Source: Kurthia massiliensis
GTDB lineage: Bacteria > Bacillota > Bacilli > Bacillales_A > Planococcaceae
Direction: 5' to 3'
NCBI RefSeq assembly: GCF_000285555.1
Contig: NZ_HE610999.1
Location: 265,893 to 329,892, forward strand
DNA length: 64,000 nucleotides
The translations under genes were made by a program, and so were the position numbers. Within the stretch, counting starts at the first letter, position 1. Each line of letters opens with the position of its first letter. Below the pieces are notes generated by a model that ran no database searches, was not told the DNA's origin, and saw only the letters and a list, made by a program, of their open reading frames with translations. Positions 25,719 to 35,098 of this stretch are shown piece after piece.

Positions 25719-25950
25719 AAAAACGTAAATGTTGTTTTGCTTGATTACGTGCTTCACGCTTTATAATATTACGCCAGCTTTTTATGTAAATCGGTAAAAA
25801 AATGATTGAAAATACGATGACAAAACCAATCGTCACAAGTAGATTACCGTCTGTTGCTGATAAACGATATATATAAATCGCTGCAAACACGAAAACATAA
25901 GCGACGATAATCCAGAGCCAAAATAGTGCTCTTGTGGTCATTTTCCGCAC
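25717..25950 (-). CDS. Small membrane protein of unknown function
   Basis: 77 residues, two membrane helices (FWLWIIVAYVFVFAAIYIY and LLVTIGFVIVFSIIFLPIYI) and a basic C-terminal tail (KREARNQAKQHLRF). GTG at 25950 is 6 nt after GGAGGGG; an ATG three codons later is possible. No family recognised. Convergent with the YczI-like gene. Confidence 0.7.
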   Translation of the reverse strand: MRKMTTRALFWLWIIVAYVFVFAAIYIYRLSATDGNLLVTIGFVIVFSIIFLPIYIKSWRNIIKREARNQAKQHLRF

Positions 25951-26004
25951 GCGTCACCCCTCCAGTCTTTTTCATTTTACCATATGCTAGAAAGGACGTG
26001 TACG

Positions 26005-26541
26005 CTATTTTGTCGCTTCCCATTCTTCACGTAGCAACCCCATTCGAATAGAATCATAATAAACTCCTTCGTAATAACGCACTTTACGAATACGCGCTTC
26101 CATCGTCATGCCGAGCTTTTGTCCAACACGAATCATACGTTGATTGCCCGACCATGTCGTATAGCCAGCGCGTACGAGTGGCATCGTCGCAAATAAATGG
26201 TCAATCCATAATTTGAGCGCAATCGTGCCAATTCCTTTACCCCAATTTTGAGCTTCATTTAAGCAAATGCCCATTTCAAGCCATTTAGATGGTTCATGTT
26301 CCCAATAATAGCTCACTGTACCCGCAAGCTCACCATCAACGATAATCGCATAACGATCTTCTACGTTGACCCATTGATCTTTTTTTAATAAAAATTGTTC
26401 ATAGCTAATCGGGTGATGTGGAAAATACGGTGCATCCCATTTTTTCCACTCTGGATTTTCATCTTTATATATGAGCGCCCATAGACGAGGTAAGTCTTCC
26501 TCGGTAATTGGACGGATTGAAACTTGTTTTTCTATGTACAT
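26005..26541 (-). CDS. GNAT family N-acetyltransferase (RimJ/RimL type)
   Basis: 178 residues. MGICLNEAQNWGKGIGTIAL is the acetyl-CoA-binding loop, and GNQRMIRVGQKLGMTMEARI matches the RimL-type C-terminal part. Starts at ATG 26541 after AGAGGAAATAAG; the longer frame to 26571 lacks a ribosome binding site. Monocistronic. Substrate unknown; members act on protein N-termini, amino acids or antibiotics. Confidence 0.9.
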   Translation of the reverse strand: MYIEKQVSIRPITEEDLPRLWALIYKDENPEWKKWDAPYFPHHPISYEQFLLKKDQWVNVEDRYAIIVDGELAGTVSYYWEHEPSKWLEMGICLNEAQNWGKGIGTIALKLWIDHLFATMPLVRAGYTTWSGNQRMIRVGQKLGMTMEARIRKVRYYEGVYYDSIRMGLLREEWEATK

Positions 26542-26634
26542 CTTATTTCCTCTTTTCTCAAACGTATGCATTACTTGTTACTTAAATTGTACTATATTAT
26601 GAATTTTCAGTAAATATAGAAAATATATATCGAC

Positions 26635-26666
26635 AAAATAAAAAGAAGCAGCGCCGTGGCTACTTC
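26635..26666 (-). terminator. Terminator of the DUF2325-like gene
   Basis: Minus-strand GAAGTAGC/GCTGCTTC stem (26659-26666 with 26644-26651), then a T-rich tail. Confidence 0.8.
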
Positions 26667-26675
26667 CTTTAAAAA

Positions 26676-28100
26676 CTATCTTTTTAAAAATTGTACAATT
26701 TCTTCTGCCAGTGCTTTGGCATTTTTTTGTGTATCCATTTGCAAGCATTTATGTTTCAATTGATGCGCTTTTAAATAATCAAATGCGCGATTATATAAGC
26801 TGTGACTTGAGTGGCTACTTGAAAATACGACGACATCGTAGTTTTTCAATTTCTTTTGATCAAAACTAATTTCTTTCGGTCCAATCGTCAACAACGGCCC
26901 TGGCCAATCTTGTTTTAACTGCGCATGGTATTGTGGGTGCCCGCCGATGACCGCTACTTTTAGTCCTTTCATTTCATCTAAAGCAGATACAATCGGTGCG
27001 ACTGGTTTCAATTGAAGCTCTGAAACGAGACGCGCCACGTTATGCTGCAACTGTTCAACGAGCGCGGTTGCTGTATCAGAAATCGCTGGTGCGTCTAATA
27101 AGCTTTCAAATTCAGCTTGTTCTTCTTTTAGTTTGTAAATGTCTTGCTGTAACGACGCATTTTCCGCTTGTAGGGACTTAATCGTCGTCTCCATGGCAGT
27201 GTTACGTTTTCGCTCGACATCTAACTGTTCTTTTAATTGGGCAATTTCTTTTTCTAGTTTCGCTGTAGAAGCGGGTTTTTTTACGATTTTTTTCGTAATG
27301 ACCTTTTGTGTCGGGGCTTGTTCAGTCGGTGTCCCTGCTAATAACGCCTCTGAAAATTGTTTCAGTTGATTAACAGCGATCATCAGCGCAATATTGTCTG
27401 TCGTTGCGCATTCTAATTGCGACTCACTAAGTAAAATATCTGGCACATCACGCACATAAATACCTTGTGCAGCCAATTCACGAATGACGTCGTCTGTTAA
27501 TAACTCCGCTGGTACAGGTTCTGTAAACGTTGTGTGATCAATTGGCATCGTCCGTTCATCTAACACATCTTTTACACATTCATTTTGTTGTGCAACTGCT
27601 AATGCTAAATCTTTTCGTTCTTTCAAATCATTTTTTAATACGTAACGACGCATTTGTGTAATACCGTATGTGAAGCTAAAAATGAGACGATATGTGTCAC
27701 GTGTTTCATCGTCTAACGGTTCATTGATAAATTGAAAAAATGCTTCTTCATCGTCTAAACGATTTGATTTCTTTTCAATGGATTTGATTAATGACTTATA
27801 TGTAGAGTGTTGAAGTAGTGTAAATAATATAAACGCAAAATCTTTTAGTGCTGTTTCTTCCTGGCGTTCAAGCATCGTCGCGAGTAGGGAATAGAGCTTT
27901 CGAAATGCAATATATGGTTGACCGTAAGAAATATGGTCGTGTTGATACAGCAAAGCCGCCATCTCATGATCCGCTTCGCGTAATGCTTTTTGTTTCAAAC
28001 ATTGTTCGTCAATAGATTGTGCAGCGCTCGGCGTCGTACATACTAAATATGTGCCTTGTCGAATGAGCGCGCACCAATTTTTATGTGCAAATCCGTCCAT
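26676..28100 (-). CDS. Coiled-coil protein with C-terminal DUF2325-like domain
   Basis: 474 residues of unknown function. The N-terminal half is helical without motifs I recognise. A lysine-rich linker (KKIVKKPASTAK) leads into a coiled coil at about residues 275-345 (KLEKEIAQLKEQLDVERKRN ... LQQDIYKLKEEQAEFESLL). The last 95 residues begin KGLKVAVIGGHPQYH and contain VVVFSSSHSSHSLY, matching the Rossmann-like DUF2325 pattern. ATG 28100 is best placed after AGAAGGTGAT; ATG 28106 and GTG 28109 are also in frame. It lies just downstream of another coiled-coil gene on the same strand, with a terminator in between. Confidence 0.75.
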   Translation of the reverse strand: MDGFAHKNWCALIRQGTYLVCTTPSAAQSIDEQCLKQKALREADHEMAALLYQHDHISYGQPYIAFRKLYSLLATMLERQEETALKDFAFILFTLLQHSTYKSLIKSIEKKSNRLDDEEAFFQFINEPLDDETRDTYRLIFSFTYGITQMRRYVLKNDLKERKDLALAVAQQNECVKDVLDERTMPIDHTTFTEPVPAELLTDDVIRELAAQGIYVRDVPDILLSESQLECATTDNIALMIAVNQLKQFSEALLAGTPTEQAPTQKVITKKIVKKPASTAKLEKEIAQLKEQLDVERKRNTAMETTIKSLQAENASLQQDIYKLKEEQAEFESLLDAPAISDTATALVEQLQHNVARLVSELQLKPVAPIVSALDEMKGLKVAVIGGHPQYHAQLKQDWPGPLLTIGPKEISFDQKKLKNYDVVVFSSSHSSHSLYNRAFDYLKAHQLKHKCLQMDTQKNAKALAEEIVQFLKR

Positions 28101-28120
28101 GTTCATCACCTTCTAAAATA

Positions 28121-28157
28121 AAATAAAAAAAGAGCCGCCGAGTAAACTCGAGCGGCC
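28121..28157 (-). terminator. Terminator between the two coiled-coil genes
   Basis: Minus-strand GCCGCTCGAG/CTCGGCGGC stem with one bulge and seven T, downstream of the gene ending at 28211. Confidence 0.85.
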
Positions 28158-28210
28158 AAATGAGAAGAATATGAAAAGTACAGTATTACTATAACCGCTT
28201 TTATAAAAGG

Positions 28211-29038
28211 TTAAACCTCATCTTTTTCATGCTCATCATTTTTTGTCGCTAATAATTGTTGGATACGTTCGTTATACGTCGTATGTAAACGATTGATTTC
28301 TTGCTGATGCTCGCGACTCATCGCTACAAGCTCGTTATTTTTCTCTGCAGCTACTTGCATACGGACTAGTTCAATATCTTTCGCATGCGTCGCTTCAATA
28401 GCTTCTAACTGATGCTCAAGGTCATGATTCGCTTGATACACTTTTTGTAGTTCTTGTTGCAATGCTTTTTGTTCTTTCTTAAAGTCTGCGATATCATGCG
28501 TATGCTCTTGCTTTAATAACGCCATATCGTTGCGCAATCCTTTTAAATTTGAAACTTCTGCTTCCAGCTGTGCAATTTTTTCTGTATACGTTTGAATCAA
28601 TGCTTGTTTATCGCCCATCGTTCCCGCAAGTTCTTTATTTTTCGCTTCTAACTCGTCGATTGTCGCATTCAATTCATCATATTGTGTACTAATAGAGGCA
28701 ACGGCTGATTCTTTTTCTTGTACTTGCTTTTGTAAATCCGCAATCGTGCGGTCTTTTTGTTTCACAAGTTCAGTTGAATCTTCAATTGCTTGTGCACGTA
28801 AATAACCTGCGCGCTCCATCATATTTGCTACTAATGTATAAATACGTTGTGTATGATGTTCTAATTCATTTAAATCGCTCGTAAATTCTGTCGCACGATC
28901 TTTCATTTGCTGTACTTGATAGAGTGCAACTGCTTTTTCTAACCATTCCTTTGCAGAATAGCCACTCTCCTCAATAATTTTCTTCGTTTTCTCATGCATC
29001 TCTTCGGTGATTTTAAAGCCCATCGTTTTGTCTGCCAT
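28211..29038 (-). CDS. Ribbon-helix-helix-like protein with long coiled coil
   Basis: 275 residues. Residues about 4-45 (MGFKITEEMHEKTKKIIEES then GYSAKEWLEKAVALYQ) have the strand-helix-helix pattern of RHH DNA-binding proteins. Nearly all the rest is a coiled coil (LQKQVQEKESAVASISTQYD, KIAQLEAEVSNLKGLRND and similar heptads). This architecture resembles KfrA-like or nucleoid/segregation-type proteins, but no homologue is named. ATG 29038 is 8 nt after AAGGAG. Three GTTAAC motifs in its leader may be its own binding sites. The acidic tail (KNDEHEKDEV) is unusual. Confidence 0.75.
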   Translation of the reverse strand: MADKTMGFKITEEMHEKTKKIIEESGYSAKEWLEKAVALYQVQQMKDRATEFTSDLNELEHHTQRIYTLVANMMERAGYLRAQAIEDSTELVKQKDRTIADLQKQVQEKESAVASISTQYDELNATIDELEAKNKELAGTMGDKQALIQTYTEKIAQLEAEVSNLKGLRNDMALLKQEHTHDIADFKKEQKALQQELQKVYQANHDLEHQLEAIEATHAKDIELVRMQVAAEKNNELVAMSREHQQEINRLHTTYNERIQQLLATKNDEHEKDEV

Positions 29039-29053
29039 GATCAACACTCCTTC

Positions 29054-29101
29054 GTTAACTGGGGATTTATGTACGGGTTAACACGTCATACGGTTGTTAA
29101 C
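29054..29101. repeat. Three GTTAAC motifs upstream of the RHH-like gene
   Basis: Palindromic hexamer GTTAAC at 29054-29059, 29077-29082 and 29096-29101 (spacing 23 and 19) in the 63 bases before the RHH coiled-coil start. Short repeated palindromes are usual operators for RHH proteins. The rest of 29102-29276 holds no further feature I can support. Confidence 0.4.
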
Positions 29102-29276
29102 ATTATTTTAACATAAAAGGAGACAGGGAGGCGCTCTCATTGAGGAAGAAGCATTGTTATTTCACTAATCTTACATCTATATGACAAAGTGTAAGAAATA
29201 TCACATTCGTATAACATATGCCATTCTAACGTACGTCCGTATGAAAGTGGGGTATAGAAAATATGGAGGTGATTTT

Positions 29277-29453
29277 GTGGGGAAGAAAGTAAAAGTAATT
29301 TCAGGCAATAATATTGGGGAATTTGAAAGACAATTAGAAAGCACACTAGAATCATTTGAGGGAGAATATACGATTCAATTTTCAACGGTCGTAAATCCTG
29401 ACGACTTTTCTGGTAAAGTATTTTACTCAGCATTAGTCATCGCAGAAGATTAA
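29277..29453 (+). CDS. Small protein, possibly Cse60/DUF2758-like
   Basis: 58 residues: MGKKVKVISGNNIGEFERQL continuing to a C-terminal FYSALVIAED. Length, an N-terminal KVKV strand, a helix with E/L spacing and a final YSALVI strand resemble the Bacillus small sporulation-associated Cse60 family. I am not certain of this. GTG 29277 is well placed after GGAGGTGAT; the longer frame from 29181 is not. Monocistronic with its own terminator. Confidence 0.6.
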   Translation: MGKKVKVISGNNIGEFERQLESTLESFEGEYTIQFSTVVNPDDFSGKVFYSALVIAED

Positions 29454-29467
29454 TATAAACGAATATC

Positions 29468-29503
29468 AGCAGCTACCGTTATCACAAAGGTAGCTGCTTT
29501 TTT
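29468..29503 (+). terminator. Intrinsic terminator
   Basis: AGCAGCTACC/GGTAGCTGCT perfect stem (29468-29477 with 29489-29498) and T-run. Confidence 0.92.
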
Positions 29504-29550
29504 CAATTCTTATGTTACAATCATCTACAAATACATAGGGGGTATGGAAC

Positions 29551-30195
29551 ATGGCAACAATTCAGTACTTTTCAGTCGGAAAGCCGAAACAAATGACATA
29601 CGGTGAAGGAAAGTCGATGGAAACGGGCATTTGTAAAGAAGCCGTTACAGAAGCTTTTTTATCGAAGGATGGATTTACAGGGGATGGCATTGCAGATACG
29701 AAACATCATGGCGGCCCTGATCGTGCGGTGTGCATTTATCCATTTGAACATTATGCGCAATGGGAAATAGAGTTTGGCAAGACTTTACCACCAGCTGCAT
29801 TTGGTGAAAATTTAACCGTGAGTGGCATGTTAGAAAAAGAAGTCGCAATTGGTGATATTTATCGCGTAGGTGAAGCTGTCATTCAAATTACACAAGGACG
29901 CATTCCATGTAATACGATTGACCGTCGCGTTGGGATTTCGACGATGATGAAGCGAATGGTGGAAACAGGATTTACAGGTTACTTATGCCGCGTATTAGAA
30001 GAGGGCAACGTTCGTAGTGATTCACCGATTACCCTTGTTGAAAAACATCAAGACAATGTGACGGTATTATTCGGCAACAATACGTATTTTCATGATGCAA
30101 AAAATGTCGCAGCGATGGAAAAAATTATACATGTAGATGCGCTAGCCGCAAATTGGTACGAACGCTTCGATAAACGCCTTCAAAAATTACGTTAA
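29551..30195 (+). CDS. MOSC domain protein (YiiM-like)
   Basis: 214 residues. MOSC (molybdenum cofactor sulfurase C-terminal) domain: DTKHHGGPDRAVCIYPFEHY, AFGENLTVSGM and QGRIPCNTIDRR with the conserved cysteine that carries sulfur or binds cofactor. The C-terminal 3-alpha extension (about 170-214) is as in YiiM, a 6-N-hydroxylaminopurine reductase. ATG 29551 follows AGGGGG. The 259 bases after it (30196-30454) are AT-rich and show no promoter I can support. Confidence 0.92.
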   Translation: MATIQYFSVGKPKQMTYGEGKSMETGICKEAVTEAFLSKDGFTGDGIADTKHHGGPDRAVCIYPFEHYAQWEIEFGKTLPPAAFGENLTVSGMLEKEVAIGDIYRVGEAVIQITQGRIPCNTIDRRVGISTMMKRMVETGFTGYLCRVLEEGNVRSDSPITLVEKHQDNVTVLFGNNTYFHDAKNVAAMEKIIHVDALAANWYERFDKRLQKLR

Positions 30196-30454
30196 CATTA
30201 TTAGACATCATAGCCTAGGCAATATTGGAAAATAACTGCATAGTCTATTTCATTGTACATAATTAAATGATATCAAATATAAATCTATTTACTTATATAA
30301 CATGTATAATAAATGGTTCTTTTGATATGTACGTCTTTATGCACATAATCTCTTTAATATGGACAATTTTAACTTTTTTAAGCATTCATTGAAGATTTTT
30401 ATGCTCGATTAAATATACAATTTTAGTAATAATCATTAAAGGAGCATCTTCATC

Positions 30455-32155
30455 ATGAAAAGTTTAAAAATGAAAACATTGCTGATGTTTTTAAGTTTGA
30501 CGCTTATTTTCATCGCTGTTATTGGTTACTCACTTTATTCATTAAAGTCGACAACCAACTCGTACACTGATTTAATGTCGCGCCAAGCTTCATTGCGTGA
30601 TAGCGTCCAAACCGTAGCTACGAAAGCTTCTAATGAATCACTTGCTACACGAAGCTTACTACTGTCTAACGACAAAGCAAATATTGATAGTTTCAACACA
30701 GCGCACGATGAAATTGATGATATTTTAACGAAAGCACGTGCTAATATGACGATTAAAAAAAATATCGCCATTGTCGATGAACTGTTATCTTTAAATACAC
30801 AATTTGATGAGAAATTCCAACAGCTCGTAAAAATGCAACAAAACGGCGCAAAGAATGCCGAAATGCAACAGTTTTGGAAAAATGAATTACACCCAGTCGG
30901 TGAAAAAATGTTGAAAGAAACGCAAGACTTTGCCGATGGTACGGCCAATACGTTAAAAGAAAAAAGTAATGAAAATGCGAAAGCAGCACAAACTTCTTTC
31001 ACATTACTCGTTATTTTAATGGTCATCACAATTATTATTAGCGTCGCAATCGCCATCTTCTTCGCGCGATTCTTAACACGCCCTATCGAAAAATTATCAC
31101 AAGCGACAAAAGAAGTCGCTGCTGGTAACTTAGCCGTAAAAGAAGTATTCATTGATTCAAAAGATGAATTAGCAGAGCTTGCACATAGCTTTAACACGAT
31201 GATTCACCAACTACAAAAACTCGTTGGGAATGTATCACAAAGCAGTACGTTCGTTGCGGCATCTGCGCAACAATTACTCGCAAGTACTGAACAATCTTCA
31301 AAAGCGACGCAACATATTACGTCATCTATCCAAGAAGTCGCTTCAGGCTCACGCTTACAAGAAGAACATATTACGAACAATCAACAAACGCTGGAAGAAA
31401 TTTCAACAGGCGTTGAACGTGTTGCACATGCTACAAATGAAGTATCATCATTATCTGATGAAGCGTTAAAAATGACAGAGCGCGGTCAAATTTCCATCGA
31501 TCACGTCGTCGAACAAATGCAACAAATCAATCATTCAACAACTGATTCAGCTTCACGCATTCGCTTGTTAAATGAGCGCTCATCTGAAATTGCAAATATC
31601 GTCAACGTCATTACCGAAATTTCAGATCAAACGAATTTACTAGCGTTAAACGCTGCGATTGAAGCGGCACGCGCTGGTGAACATGGGAAAGGTTTCGCTG
31701 TCGTTGCTGATGAAGTACGCAAACTTGCTGAGCAATCTAAACAATCTGCTGACGACATCGCCGCATTGATTCAAGAAATCCAACAAGAAACACAACACGC
31801 AGTAACGTCTATGGATCAAGGAACGAAAGATGTCGCTGCCGGTATTGAAGCAGTATCTGTTGTCGGTGATGGTTTCACACGTATTAACGAAGCGATTCAA
31901 CATATTACGAATGAAATTACCGATATTACAAATTTCGCAGAAGAAATGGCTCATTCTTCCAACCAAATCGTAGATGCGATGGAAAAAATTTCACGCTTAT
32001 CAAAAAATGCTTCTGACTACTCAGAAAATGTGGCCGTTACATCTGAAAAACAGTTATCAACGATGGAAGAAATTAATAGTGCTTCTGAAGATTTAGCGAA
32101 ACGTGCAGAAAAACTATTAGCAGACATTCAATATTTCAAATTAGAAAACGCATAG
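30455..32155 (+). CDS. Methyl-accepting chemotaxis protein
   Basis: 566 residues. N-terminal membrane helix ([20 protein letters not shown]), an extracellular four-helix bundle (about 30-185), a second helix ([20 protein letters not shown]), HAMP domain (about 207-258), and the cytoplasmic signalling coiled coil with hairpin tip [20 protein letters not shown] followed by [18 protein letters not shown]. It would signal to CheA/CheW; ligand unknown. ATG 30455 follows AAAGGAG. Monocistronic; no clear sigma-D promoter could be found upstream. Confidence 0.95.
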   Translation: MKSLKMKTLLMFLSLTLIFIAVIGYSLYSLKSTTNSYTDLMSRQASLRDSVQTVATKASNESLATRSLLLSNDKANIDSFNTAHDEIDDILTKARANMTIKKNIAIVDELLSLNTQFDEKFQQLVKMQQNGAKNAEMQQFWKNELHPVGEKMLKETQDFADGTANTLKEKSNENAKAAQTSFTLLVILMVITIIISVAIAIFFARFLTRPIEKLSQATKEVAAGNLAVKEVFIDSKDELAELAHSFNTMIHQLQKLVGNVSQSSTFVAASAQQLLASTEQSSKATQHITSSIQEVASGSRLQEEHITNNQQTLEEISTGVERVAHATNEVSSLSDEALKMTERGQISIDHVVEQMQQINHSTTDSASRIRLLNERSSEIANIVNVITEISDQTNLLALNAAIEAARAGEHGKGFAVVADEVRKLAEQSKQSADDIAALIQEIQQETQHAVTSMDQGTKDVAAGIEAVSVVGDGFTRINEAIQHITNEITDITNFAEEMAHSSNQIVDAMEKISRLSKNASDYSENVAVTSEKQLSTMEEINSASEDLAKRAEKLLADIQYFKLENA

Positions 32156-32168
32156 CAACATGTTTCGA

Positions 32169-32201
32169 ATGGTGTCGTCTTAAAGGCGATACCATTTTTT
32201 T
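32169..32201 (+). terminator. Terminator of the chemoreceptor gene
   Basis: ATGGTGTCG/CGATACCAT stem (one G-T pair, 32169-32177 with 32187-32195) and T-run. Confidence 0.88.
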
Positions 32202-32250
32202 GCACTTTTAATGTTATAATATTCAAAAAAAGGTTTAAGGAGGATTTTGG

Positions 32251-33660
32251 TTGAAAAAATGGATAAAATTAATTATATGTGCACTAATCTTGCTGCCATT
32301 ATTCATGTGGAATTGGCATACACAAAAAAGCTTGCCTACAGATTTATCAATGGCTGGACCATTGCACCAAACAGATGACGTCACATTCGTTTCTGACATT
32401 ACGTATGAAAAAAATGGCAAACAACAGCACGACCATGCGTTATTCCAACAAGCATTAACACTTATTAAAGAGGCAGAAGAAGTGCTCGTCGTTGATTTAT
32501 TTTTATATAATGACGACTATAATCACCAAAAAGCAACTTATGATGATCGCGCAGCACAATTAACAAATGCGCTCATTCAAAAGAAAAAACAACGACCAAA
32601 TATGCCGATCCATGTGATTACTGATCCGATCAATACAACGTATGGCGCCAATGATTCACGCTTTTTAGATGCATTGACCGCAGCCGATATCGACGTTGTC
32701 ATTACGAACTTAAAACCGCTTCGTGATTCCAATCCATTTTATTCGAGTTTATGGCGCTCTTACTTACAATGGTGGCCAATTTCACAAAATAGCTTTTTAC
32801 CGAACGCCTTCAATCCAGACGGTGGCAAAATGTCTGTCGGTGCTTATTTAAACTTAATTAACTTTAAAGCGAATCATCGCAAAATTGTGTTGAATGAAAA
32901 GGAAGCGCTCATTATGTCAGCTAATGTATCACACGATGGTAGTAGCCTTCATTCTAACATCGGCTTTGTTGTCAGCGGTGGCGTGCTACAAGATATTTAT
33001 ACGTCAGAAAATGCAGTAATGCAAATGAGTGGGAAATCGTTGCCGAAACATCTATTTGATGACGCATCAAAAGGCGAGATTGGTGTGAAAGTCATTACCG
33101 AAGGCCAAATTCAACAAGCGATGTTAAAGACGATTAAGCAAGCACGAAAAGGGGATACGCTACAAATTGGCGTATTTTACATTGCGGAGCGCGAGTTGAT
33201 TCATGCGCTAAAAGATGCTGCAGCACGTGATGTCGACATTCAAATGATACTCGATGCGAACCGCGATGCATTTGGCATTAAGAAAAATGGTGTGCCAAAC
33301 CGACCTGTCGCGCATGAATTATCAAAGGAGCCAAATATAACGATTCGTTGGTATGACACGCATGGTGAACAATTCCATAGTAAGTTCCTCATGCTTCAAC
33401 AATCCGACCAAACGACGATCATTGGCGGCTCTGCGAACTTCACACGACGAAATATTGAAGATTATAACTTAGAAACAAACGTATATATACAAGCACCACG
33501 CACAGCGGCCATTTCTACACAGATGGAAAATTATTTTAATCGCTTATGGACGAACGAAGATGGCACATACACTGTCGATTACGACCAATTTGCCGATGAT
33601 TCTATGTGGAAAACAGTTCTGTACCGCGTGCAAGAATTTACAGGCTTATCAACGTTTTAA
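32251..33660 (+). CDS. Phospholipase D-like protein (two HKD-type motifs)
   Basis: 469 residues. One N-terminal membrane anchor (KLIICALILLPLFMWNW) puts the enzyme outside. Two PLD half-sites are visible: NHRKIVLNEKEALIMSANVS and HSKFLMLQQSDQTTIIGGSANF, each with H-x-K followed by the G/S-x-x-N element. The family includes cardiolipin synthases and phosphatidyltransferases; this one is nearest to uncharacterised Firmicute PLD proteins. TTG 32251 follows AAGGAGG at good distance. Single gene between terminators. Confidence 0.87.
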   Translation: MKKWIKLIICALILLPLFMWNWHTQKSLPTDLSMAGPLHQTDDVTFVSDITYEKNGKQQHDHALFQQALTLIKEAEEVLVVDLFLYNDDYNHQKATYDDRAAQLTNALIQKKKQRPNMPIHVITDPINTTYGANDSRFLDALTAADIDVVITNLKPLRDSNPFYSSLWRSYLQWWPISQNSFLPNAFNPDGGKMSVGAYLNLINFKANHRKIVLNEKEALIMSANVSHDGSSLHSNIGFVVSGGVLQDIYTSENAVMQMSGKSLPKHLFDDASKGEIGVKVITEGQIQQAMLKTIKQARKGDTLQIGVFYIAERELIHALKDAAARDVDIQMILDANRDAFGIKKNGVPNRPVAHELSKEPNITIRWYDTHGEQFHSKFLMLQQSDQTTIIGGSANFTRRNIEDYNLETNVYIQAPRTAAISTQMENYFNRLWTNEDGTYTVDYDQFADDSMWKTVLYRVQEFTGLSTF

Positions 33661-33672
33661 TATGTGTTTGAA

Positions 33673-33702
33673 AGATACCTAGCGTTTTAGGTGTCTTTTT
33701 TA
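33673..33702 (+). terminator. Terminator of the PLD-like gene
   Basis: AGATACCT/AGGTGTCT stem (33673-33680 with 33689-33696) and six T. Confidence 0.85.
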
Positions 33703-33719
33703 ATGTTTATAATGAACAC

Positions 33720-34463
33720 ATGACGTGGTCTGTACGCCAAAAATATTTGGCAGATCAAATGCAAGTTGGTGATACCGTCTTTATTTGGCGTTTAGATGGT
33801 GGCAAAAAAGGCACTGGTGGTATGATTGCTAAAAGTAAAGTGACGAAAGTGCCTTATAATGCAGTAACGCAATTAAATCACGCGGAACATTGGAAAGAAG
33901 ATATGGCTATTGCAGATTACCCATCTATTGACCTTCAAGTGCTCGAAGTAGATTTAATACCTCGCCTGACAAGAGAAAAACTTCGTAGCGTCGCATCATT
34001 AGAACAACTTCTTATTTTACGTATGAGTCAACATACAAACTATTTGATTGCGCCAGCGCATGCAGAAGTCATTGAAAAATTATGGCACGGGCCTTCTGCT
34101 GAAGATGATTTACAAGCGATGGAAATCGAAGGAGGTCGCTTAGAAGGAAAATTACAAACGTATTATGGTCAACGTTATGAGCGTGATGCTGTAAATCGTC
34201 AACGTGCGATTGATATACATGGAACAACTTGTACAGTTTGTGGATTTGATTTTGAAAAAGTGTACGGTGCACGTGGTCCAAACTATATTGAAGTGCATCA
34301 TATCAAGCCATTACATCAAAAGAAAGAAACTATCGTTAATCCCGCAACCGACCTCGTCCCGTTATGTGCGAATTATCATCGCATGATTCACCGGGACCCA
34401 CATAATGTTTTAACACCAGACGAGTTGAAGCAATTGTTGCAAGACATGAAAGAAACAGATTAA
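33720..34463 (+). pseudogene. EVE-HNH endonuclease-like protein, N-terminally truncated
   Basis: 247 residues from the first ATG. It begins MTWSVRQKYLADQMQVGDTV, which is already inside an EVE (modified-base-reading) domain: VGDTVFIWRLDGGKKGTGG. The first 25-30 residues normally preceding it are absent, and only 20 nt separate the ATG from the previous terminator, with no Shine-Dalgarno. The C-terminal HNH domain has C171-x2-C174, H193-H194 and C216, but the expected last zinc cysteine is Tyr219 (TAT at 34374-34376). EVE-HNH proteins are thought to restrict DNA with modified bases. Probably inactive or decaying; a short functional variant cannot be excluded. Confidence 0.65.
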
Positions 34464-34470
34464 ACGAAGA

Positions 34471-34505
34471 AATCCGTTCCGAGTGATGACTTGGAACGGA
34501 TTTTT
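34471..34505 (+). terminator. Intrinsic terminator
   Basis: AATCCGTTCC/GGAACGGATT perfect stem (34471-34480 with 34493-34502) with T-run. Confidence 0.92.
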
Positions 34506-34639
34506 GAGTTGTTTCGTTATCATTTTTTGAATATAAAACTTGAAAAAAATATGAATCACACATAATTAACGTGAATGATATAAATCTATTATTCCTTATT
34601 ATTCCAAAAATTGTTAATGTGAAAGAGGGAGGGATTTAT

Positions 34640-34969
34640 ATGAAAAAAATATTATTAGCAGCAGCGATTGCCATTGGTGGAAGTACAGTTTTCGCTTCAT
34701 TACCCGAGCAAAAAATGGAAGCAAGTGCAAAAGCGATTACAGTTAGGGTGTATCTTGATAATGTAAATAGTTACGTAAATGTAAGAAGTGGCCCTAGTCA
34801 AAAGAATCGTATAGTAGGTAGATTAAAAGATGGCACATTTTTAACGGCCAAAAAAAGTGTGTATAACAAAAAAGAAAAACGCTACTATTCGTTAGTAACT
34901 TATAAAGGCAAAAAAGCTTATATATCTAATAACTGCCTATTACCTGTAGGGCCAGGTGCAGCAGGATAA
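34640..34969 (+). CDS. Secreted single SH3b-domain protein
   Basis: 109 residues: signal peptide (KKILLAAAIAIGGSTVFAS, cut near residue 21-33) and one bacterial SH3 domain (SYVNVRSGPSQKNRIVGRL ... YSLVTYKGKKAYISNN). Such domains bind cell wall peptides. Starts with ATG 34640 after GGAGGG; an in-frame ATG at 34571 has no ribosome binding site. Related in style to the triple-SH3 protein at 63061. Confidence 0.85.
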   Translation: MKKILLAAAIAIGGSTVFASLPEQKMEASAKAITVRVYLDNVNSYVNVRSGPSQKNRIVGRLKDGTFLTAKKSVYNKKEKRYYSLVTYKGKKAYISNNCLLPVGPGAAG

Positions 34970-34987
34970 TCTAAATTAAACTTAAAG

Positions 34988-35022
34988 AACCGCTACTCTA
35001 ATAATACGGAGTAGCGGTTTTT
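34988..35022 (+). terminator. Terminator of the SH3 protein gene
   Basis: AACCGCTACTC/GAGTAGCGGTT perfect 11-bp stem (34988-34998 with 35009-35019) and T-run. Confidence 0.93.
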
Positions 35023-35098
35023 GTAATGTATCAATATAGACAAACGCTCAAAGTATGTTAAAATTTTCTAATAATACTTTTAAAAGGAGCCTCCACAA

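Noticed and set aside
30196-30454. Sigma-D promoter for the chemoreceptor gene
   Set aside because: No convincing TAAA-N15-GCCGATAT match could be found in the interval.
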